From: Allomyces macrogynus ATCC 38327
Lineage: Eukaryota > Blastocladiomycota > Blastocladiomycetes > Blastocladiales > Blastocladiaceae
Assembly (NCBI GenBank): GCA_000151295.1
Contig: GG745383.1
Location: 1 to 25,298 of the forward strand
Direction of reading: 5' to 3'
Length of the DNA stretch: 25,298 bases
Every line of letters starts with the position of its first letter. Position 1 is the stretch's first letter. Under the pieces are notes generated by a model, which made no database searches, was not told the DNA's origin, and saw only the letters and a program-made list of their open reading frames with translations. Positions 19,127-25,298 of this stretch are shown piece by piece. Position numbers and translations under genes: made by a program.

Positions 19127-19134
19127 AATTTATA
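19127..19134 (-). promoter_or_regulatory. TATA box of the Tyr-rich gene, unit 2
   Basis: TATAAATT on the minus strand, 120 bp upstream of the ATG at 19014. Confidence 0.55.
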
Positions 19135-19314
19135 GCACCGAATCATGAATGGAACGATGATGGCACGCGCCAACACTTCAACAACACCCGATACAAGGGA
19201 ATTATTCCAAATCATGGAGGTGAGCTCTGTCAGCCCTTGACTACACTACACTGCCCCATGGAACCATGGCAAAGTTCATCCAGAATCCAGTGCCCTAGCA
19301 ACAAAGAGCTAGAG

Positions 19315-19823
19315 TCATATCCTCAGGTTGACGTTGGGTGGCTCTAAGCACTCCCACTCGATCTGTCCGCGACAGAATTCTGTTTGGCCAGCAAAGCTCC
19401 TCAGAACACGTTGGGCGGCCTTGCTTGAATCAATGACGCAACAACAGTCCCACTCGTGAGCCAACCAAGCAACCAAGCAACCAAGCAACAAAGCAACCAA
19501 GCAGCCAAGCAACAACCATCCAAGCATCCAAGCAACAACCATCCAAGCAACAACCATCCACCATCGAACAACCATCCAACAGTCAGTGCCTCAGTGCGGA
19601 CGAATCTGAGTGTGGGGATGATTGGCCAGGCTACGTTGGATTCCGCCTGACTTGGCCACATTGAGAGAGCACCACTCAGACAATCCCAGGACGTTCCAGA
19701 GTGCTTGCGCGCACGCAGAAAGAGCAAAACAGCAAAGCGGGCCTTGCTGCCCGCTTCTGCATTGGTGTCCAGCGATTTTTCATCAACCAGGTGCCAGCCA
19801 AACAAGCAGGTGCTGCTGCTCAT
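19315..19823 (-). pseudogene. Doubtful ORF upstream of the Tyr-rich gene, broken in unit 2
   Basis: Counterpart of the 174-codon frames at 16306-16830 and 22308-22832. Loss of two 8-mers (16 bp) shifts the frame: reading from the ATG at 19821-19823 now ends at 19401, and the old C-terminal part continues in another frame to 19315. Either this copy is dead or the ORF was never coding; the second seems more likely. Confidence 0.2.
19462..19580. repeat. 8-mer minisatellite (CAACCAAG), unit 2
   Basis: Short allele with three perfect leading CAACCAAG repeats, 16 bp less than units 1 and 3. Confidence 0.9.
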
Positions 19824-20758
19824 ACATTGGGCGGCTCGTCTTGTCCATTCTTGCTGCGTGCATGTGGATCAGCTGGCAGACAAGGGGTGCAAGCAGGTCA
19901 AGGGCACATCAGGCTCACGCCAGCACGCTCCCCTCTGGACACATGCACAGACAAACCATGAGCAGCAAGTAGAATAGCACACAGCTGGCAGATCAGCCAC
20001 ACTCCAAATTTGAACAAGCGAGCGACATCGCCAAGTGCAAGTGAGAGAGAGAGGGCAGCACGGCACACAGCACGTCACGTCGACATGTTCATTCGTTCAC
20101 TAGACAACGTGCCGCTCATTCAAAATTCACATGCACAAGGTCAGCAACTTGTCGTGCTGCTTTGTGTTTAATCTCAATGGCACGTGGCAGACAATCAACA
20201 AACATGGCGCACACACTCATTTCCCTTGGAATGGCTGCGATATGACTGGATTTCGCTGGATGGACGTTGCTTGCTGTTGGTCGCCAGCCCATGGATGACA
20301 CAGGCCTTGTTAGCATCATGGCCTGGGCCAGTCGTGCGCCCAGCGAAATCAACAGCAAAATAATAAAAAAATAAAAAATATAAAGAGACGAAACCCAGCA
20401 GCCTTGTTCTGTGGCCCGTGCACGTTTCTTGTCGATTTTCTGACGCTGGCTGTATGCAGCCTGCGGAGGCAGAGAACAGAGCACGGATTGCGATTTGTCA
20501 TCAACGACATTCCTTGGACCTCAACCGCGCGTGATGGGTGGTGGTGTACTTGGGTGGCGAGCAGAGCTCCTAGTTCCAGCTCGTGTGAATCGCGATGGTT
20601 TGGAAGCACCCAATCCTGAAAGAAACGATGTTGCTGCCCTGGCGCCACAGCTGGCTTCAGAACGCTGCGCCACTGTTTGCGAAACTGACGCACACACACA
20701 CCTCGTCGAAAGAAGTATCCACAATGGAAACCCAACCAAGGGAGGGAGGGCACAGGCA

Positions 20759-20782
20759 GGGGCGGCAGGGCACGGGCAGGGG
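20759..20782 (+). other. Potential G-quadruplex motif, unit 3
   Basis: Same four G-runs as in units 1 and 2. Confidence 0.4.
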
Positions 20783-21324
20783 CGGCAGTCACACCAACAT
20801 TGAGAGTGACCAACGCAATCTACTTATTTGCCTACCCCTCTCTCCATGATCAACGTGCAACGTGCTGTGGTGGTGGTGGAGATCTTGCGACCTCTGACGT
20901 TTGACTTTGTGGAGCACATGCATAGAGGACCGGACCAAGGCAGAGGAGCATTTCAACAGGATGCAAGATGCGTGTATAGATAATCACCAAAGCACGAGGA
21001 AGAGTGCGTGAACAAACAAAACAAAGGTCAACCAACGCCTGCCCGCAACAGCAACAGACAAAAGGAGCACAGGAAACCACCAGGCAACTGTCCAACAATC
21101 AAAGGCCCTTCCCTTCATCCACCAAAGGACACGACAACGTCGGGAAGGATAGCAATAAAAACCACAAGGGCAAACCAAAACCAGAACCCGCAACTGCGAG
21201 CAGGGTCATTGCAACGTTGACACCAGCCTTGGGCGTCACAACATTGACATCCACTGCGGCTGAGCAATGCTGGGCGCGCAAGTCACACAGAACACTTGGC
21301 GTTGACGGCCACCAATTTTGTTGC

Positions 21325-22007
21325 CTAGCAGTAGCCATGGCCATGGCCGTAGCTGTAGCCATGATCGTACGAGTCAGGGCCGTAGCTGTAATAGTCGTCG
21401 TACTTGTTGCCGCAGCCATAATAGCCATGGCCGTACGAATCATGGCCGTAATTGTTGCCGTGGCCATAATAGTCGCCATACGCATTGTACCAGTCGTAAC
21501 TGTACTTGTCGCCATCACCGTAGTAGCTGTGATCATACGAATCATAGTCGTAATCGCCGTAGCACGAGTTGTAGTAGTCGTACGAGTTGTAGTCGTACGA
21601 GTTGTAGTCGTACGAGTTGTAGTCGTAGCTGTTGTACGAGTTGTAGTCGTAGCTGTTGTACGAGTTGTAGTCGTAGCCATGCGAGTTGTAGCCATGCGAA
21701 TCATTGCCATACGAATTGTAGCCGTAGTGGCTGTACGAGTCATGGCCATATGAATCGTGGCCATACGAGTAGTGGCCACAATCGTCACCATAGTTGTTGT
21801 AATCGTAGTGGTTCGAATCATAATAGCCATGGTGGTCGCCCTTGCCACCATGACCATAGCCAGAGCCGCCGTCATCTGTCAAACATTGAGTCACTTGCTT
21901 GGTCAGTTAACCATGCCAGCAAGTGCCGTCTTGGCACCACAATATCGGGTCAAGGCTGCAGCATTTCATGCATATGCAGCATACATACAGTCGTAGGAGT
22001 TGGTCAT
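21325..22007 (-). CDS. Tyrosine-rich low-complexity protein, array copy 3 (two exons)
   Basis: Exon 1 is 21989-22007, exon 2 is 21325-21875 and the intron is 21876-21988. The 189-residue product appears identical to that of unit 2. All signals (TATA, ATG, GTATGT, TTTGACAG, stop) are intact, so three functional-looking copies stand in tandem, all transcribed from the minus strand, each with its own promoter region inside the unit. Confidence 0.72.
21562..21681 (-). repeat. Coding 15-mer minisatellite, unit 3
   Basis: Same length and order as in unit 2. Confidence 0.8.
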
Positions 22008-22119
22008 CTTGGTTACGGTTTGTTTGGCAGGCGGGCAAGTCAGCGAGTGCAGAAGGAAGTGCGGGGCTGGCTGCTGGTGAAGCTCCGGTTTGTGCTCAGG
22101 CAATGTGAGGAGGCCTCAG

Positions 22120-22127
22120 AATTTATA
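22120..22127 (-). promoter_or_regulatory. TATA box of the Tyr-rich gene, unit 3
   Basis: TATAAATT on the minus strand, 120 bp upstream of the ATG at 22007. Confidence 0.55.
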
Positions 22128-22307
22128 GCACCGAATCATGAATGGAACGATGATGGCACGCGCCAACACTTCAACAACACCCGATACAAGGGAATTATTC
22201 CAAATCATGGAGGTGAGCTCTGTCAGCCCTTGACTACACTACACTGCCCCATGGAACCATGGCAAAGTTCATCCAGAATCCAGTGCCCTAGCAACAAAGA
22301 GCTAGAG

Positions 22308-22832
22308 TCATATCCTCAGGTTGACGTTGGGTGGCTCTAAGCACTCCCACTCGATCTGTCCGCGACAGAATTCTGTTTGGCCAGCAAAGCTCCTCAGAAC
22401 ACGTTGGGCGGCCTTGCTTGAATCAATGACGCAACAACAGTCCCACTCGTGAGCCAACCAAGCAACCAAGCAACCAAGCAACCAAGCAACCAAGCAACAA
22501 AGCAACCAAGCAGCCAAGCAACAACCATCCAAGCATCCAAGCAACAACCATCCAAGCAACAACCATCCACCATCGAACAACCATCCAACAGTCAGTGCCT
22601 CAGTGCGGACGAATCTGAGTGTGGGGATGATTGGCCAGGCTACGTTGGATTCCGCCTGACTTGGCCACATTGAGAGAGCACCACTCAGACAATCCCAGGA
22701 CGTTCCAGAGTGCTTGCGCGCACGCAGAAAGAGCAAAACAGCAAAGCGGGCCTTGCTGCCCGCTTCTGCATTGGTGTCCAGCGATTTTTCATCAACCAGG
22801 TGCCAGCCAAACAAGCAGGTGCTGCTGCTCAT
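22308..22832 (-). CDS. Doubtful 174-codon ORF upstream of the Tyr-rich gene, unit 3
   Basis: Same frame and predicted product as at 16306-16830, with an ATG at 22830-22832. The central Leu/Cys/Trp-rich part is read from the 8-mer minisatellite. No domain is recognised, and the broken unit 2 copy argues against function. Confidence 0.2.
   Translation of the reverse strand: MSSSTCLFGWHLVDEKSLDTNAEAGSKARFAVLLFLRARKHSGTSWDCLSGALSMWPSQAESNVAWPIIPTLRFVRTEALTVGWLFDGGWLLLGWLLLGCLDGCCLAAWLLCCLVAWLLGCLVAWLAHEWDCCCVIDSSKAAQRVLRSFAGQTEFCRGQIEWECLEPPNVNLRI
22455..22589. repeat. 8-mer minisatellite (CAACCAAG), unit 3
   Basis: Long allele, same as unit 1. Confidence 0.9.
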
Positions 22833-23115
22833 ACATTGGGCGGCTCGTCTTGTCCATTCTTGCTGCGTGCATGTGGATCAGCTGGCAGACAAGGGGTGCA
22901 AGCAGGTCAAGGGCACATCAGGCTCACGCCAGCACGCTCCCCTCTGGACACATGCACAGACAAACCATGAGCAGCAAGTAGAATAGCACACAGCTGGCAG
23001 ATCAGCCACACTCCAAATTTGAACAAGCGAGCGACATCGCCAAGTGCAAGTGAGAGAGAGAGGGCAGCACGGCACACAGCACGTCACGTCGACATGTTCA
23101 TTCGTTCACTAGACA

Positions 23116-23152
23116 ACGTGCCGCTCATTCAAAATTCACATGCACAAGGTCA
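23116..23152. repeat. First 37 bp of a fourth array unit
   Basis: ACGTGCCGCTCATTC... continues as in the other units up to AAGGTCA, then switches to LTR sequence. The first five bases, ACGTG, equal the pentamer after copy 2's 3' LTR. The following 32 bases stand where the first 33 bases of a complete LTR would be expected. Confidence 0.85.
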
Positions 23153-23306
23153 GTTATTTGTCTTCCCTCATTGTTTCCTTGTTGGAGCTGTTCGAGTTGG
23201 ATTCTTGTGTAAATGATGGTGGCAACCTAGGTTATGGTTGCCACCACCGCTGAAGTGCAGAGTGCACACACCAAATGCATTCCTTCTCCCGCTCAACCTT
23301 GCGAAA
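23153..23306 (+). repeat. 5' LTR of copia copy 3, lacking its first 33 bp
   Basis: 154 bp, identical to the corresponding part of copy 2's 3' LTR (13981-14134). The TGTCGAAG start is absent. A single shared G marks the switch from array to LTR sequence. The missing piece would include the left terminus needed for integration, so either the copy is damaged or the consensus is wrong here. Confidence 0.92.
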
Positions 23307-23325
23307 GGTTATGAGCCCTGAGCGC
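23307..23325 (+). other. Primer-binding site, copy 3
   Basis: GGTTATGAGCCCTGAGCGC, identical to the other copies. Confidence 0.75.
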
Positions 23326-23596
23326 ATCCCAAGCGCTCACGGACCGAACGAACGCTGCTGATATCCTTGTCGTGGACCCGCTGCTGCTGTGCTCGCCGAT
23401 TTCTGCGAGAAACGGACCGATTTGACCGACCGACCGAGTGGGGGCCACGCTGGACCCATCCGTCACCACGACGACGACGACAACAACCGAAACTCGAACC
23501 ACCACCACCCGAAACGTGCTGCATCCGCTCGAGACAGCGCGACGCCGATTTTTTCGACTCGATTTCGACAATTTTTGCCAACTTTCGACCTGCACC

Positions 23597-25298
23597 ATGA
23601 CCGTCACCATGACCTCATCTGTCTCGGTCAAGACGCCGATCTCCGGCCAACCAGCGACAATTGAGATGCTCAAGGCCGATGGCTCGAACTGGCCGACGTT
23701 TGCCGACCGTTTTCTCGGTTTTTTGACCGCCGACCAGCTCGAAGACCTGCTCGAACTCAAGTCCTTCAAGATTTTGGTTGACGCCGATTTCGAGGTCGTG
23801 TCACTGCAACAGCAAGAGGAAATGACGGACGCACAATTCAAGAAACTCATTGAGCTCGACTCGGACGTCAAGTTTGTTGCCGACGCGATCTTTTGGAACG
23901 GTCCTGCGGGTGCTGAACGCAAGAAGTGCATGGCCCACAACAGCTACAAGGCCAAGTCGTGCATCCGGAGCATCATCAAGGTCGTTTTGCCGTCTGCCGT
24001 TGCGTCTGAACTCCTGCCGGTCTTCTCGGACGCCACCTGTGTCGCTGATGCGTGGGCGCTGCTGCGTGCTCGTTTTGACAAGCGTTCCGCGCAAGCTCAT
24101 CTCGCCAATGTCAAGGGGCTGTTCACAAAGCCCATGTCGGGCTCTGGTGCTGCTGCGGTTCGCGAGCGCATTGCCGATTTGCAACGCCGTTTTGACGTGA
24201 TTCGGCGCCATGAACGTGCCAAGTCGTCCTCGCATCTGCGCACCGACTTTGCCGACTCGTTCTTGGTCCTCGCACTGCTCTCCTCGCTGCCGCCCGAGTA
24301 TTCACCAACGGTGCTCTCCTTGGGCGAGCGCTATGAGGAAATGGCGATCGTCGAATTACAGACGATTCTCGAGGGGGCTGCCGACCAGCTAGAACGCAGC
24401 TCTGGGACTGAGACGCAGGCACTTGTTGTGACGAAGCGCAAGGACACGAACGCCTGTCACAACTGTGGCAAGATTGGTCATTACGTGCGCTTCTGCCCGA
24501 ACCGGGACCACCAGCGCAAGAACGGCGCTGAAACCGCGAACTGGCGCAAAAAAGAAGGGCGCGAATGTTGTGGCCAAGGACGGCGACGAACATGCAATGG
24601 TGCATTTGTTGGTGGACGAGTATGAGCGTTTGATGGCGTCTGCCCGTGGTGCGGACGCCGCTGGTGTTGTTTTTGGTGCTTCTGAATTTGACGGATTTGC
24701 GCACTACCCGATTGTCGCCCTCTGCCCCGAAATCGTGAGACTTGAACGTCAAAGCCATCAGGGCATGGCGACGCCGCCCGGCACGTACCCGCCCATCATT
24801 CATGTCGATGCATCGAATTATGAAGGACCGGATCCTCACCATCATCGTGCGCGCGCGCTGATGCCTTTGTCGGCGCGCGCACGTCTTGCACAGAGCCCGA
24901 AAGTCGACTCGGCCGCTGGCGCGCACTTCTGCGGCGACAAGTCGCTGTTTGATACGCTCAACGACATGCGGCCTGGCGAAGGGTTCCTCGTCTCACTGGG
25001 TGACCACTGCGTGTGCCGTCCGATTGGCAAGGGCACGATGCGCATCCGCACGCCTTCGGGCAACATTGTTCACCTCGACCCGGTCTGGTACATTCCCGGC
25101 TTCAAGACGCTTGTCTCAGTCTCTGAGCTGTACGATCGGACTGCTGTGCGAGTCATCTTCGGGGATCGAGACGTCCAGTTCGTGCATTGCGAGACAGGAG
25201 ATCTGCTCGCCAAGGGCGTGCGGCATGGGGATACGTGGATCGTCCCAGGCGTGTGCGAGAAGGGACCAACCAAGGACGCGCGGGTGCTCCGACGTTGT
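23597..25298 (+). pseudogene. gag-pol of copia copy 3, 5' part, one frameshift
   Basis: The ATG at 23597 matches the start in copies 1 and 2. Gag is intact through its CCHC knuckle (24455-24496). A run of six A (24548-24553), against five in copies 1 and 2, shifts the frame about 17 residues after the knuckle; the next stop is near 24625, and the downstream protease region continues in another frame. The protease motif V-D-S-A-A-G-A-H-F is seen from 24904. The single-base homopolymer change could be a sequencing error or a real lesion. Integrase, reverse transcriptase and RNase H would lie beyond the window. Confidence 0.85.

Larger units (their letters stand above)
17114..20106. repeat. Tandem array unit 2 (2993 bp)
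   Basis: Near-identical to unit 3 except that it has two fewer CAACCAAG 8-mers (16 bp). It carries the longer, 189-residue form of the Tyr-rich gene. Confidence 0.95.
20107..23115. repeat. Tandem array unit 3 (3009 bp)
   Basis: Longest unit, with the long alleles of both minisatellites. It is followed by the first 37 bases of a fourth unit before copia copy 3. Confidence 0.95.
23153..25298 (+). mobile_element. Ty1/copia-type LTR retrotransposon, copy 3 (5' part only)
   Basis: Truncated 5' LTR, primer-binding site and the gag-protease part of gag-pol; the element runs off the window. It is very close to copy 2, with only scattered base differences over 1.7 kb. The final bases (near 25288-25298) carry an extra C and disagree with both other copies, as expected at a poor contig end. 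Confidence 0.92.

Overview
The window is eukaryotic repeat-rich DNA. It shows three copies of a Ty1/copia-type LTR retrotransposon (Pseudoviridae-like gag-pol order: CCHC gag, protease, integrase, reverse transcriptase, RNase H), a nested solo LTR, pieces of host genes cut by the elements, and a tandem array of three ~3.0 kb units that each carry an apparently intact intron-containing gene. The host cannot be named from sequence alone. A yeast-like 5' splice site (GTATGT), a 113-nt intron, a TATA box, a C-ending codon preference and CpG-biased decay of the oldest element fit a fungus or protist with short introns and probable CpG methylation.

Layout. 1-1894: decayed flank with a degenerate RNase H-like retroelement fragment (minus strand), an imperfect duplication, and the possible 5' coding end of a host gene cut by copy 1. 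1895-7770: copia copy 1, an old pseudogene (stop codon, 11-bp deletion, two 1-bp frameshifts, a nested reverse-orientation solo LTR with a CAATT target duplication). 7771-8391: 207 open codons of an unidentified host gene on the minus strand, trapped between copies 1 and 2. 8392-14134: copia copy 2, much younger, with a 100-N assembly gap inside the protease region. 14135-23115: three tandem units of 2979, 2993 and 3009 bp. 23116-23152: start of a fourth unit. 23153-25298: 5' part of copy 3, running off the window.

The main host gene lies on the minus strand of every array unit. It has a TATA box, a 19-nt first exon, one intron and a 521- or 551-nt second exon, and encodes a 179- or 189-residue tyrosine/glycine/aspartate/serine/asparagine/histidine protein of extreme composition. 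Unit lengths differ only through two minisatellites: a 15-mer coding for a five-residue repeat inside that gene and a noncoding 8-mer.

Copy 2's 3' LTR and copy 3's 5' LTR meet the array at the same base phase and are identical over 154 bp, while copy 2's own two LTRs differ at three sites and lack a shared target duplication. The simplest reading is that the array-side halves of copies 2 and 3 belong to one insertion event (target duplication ACGTG), and that copy 2 as assembled may join two different insertions across the N gap.
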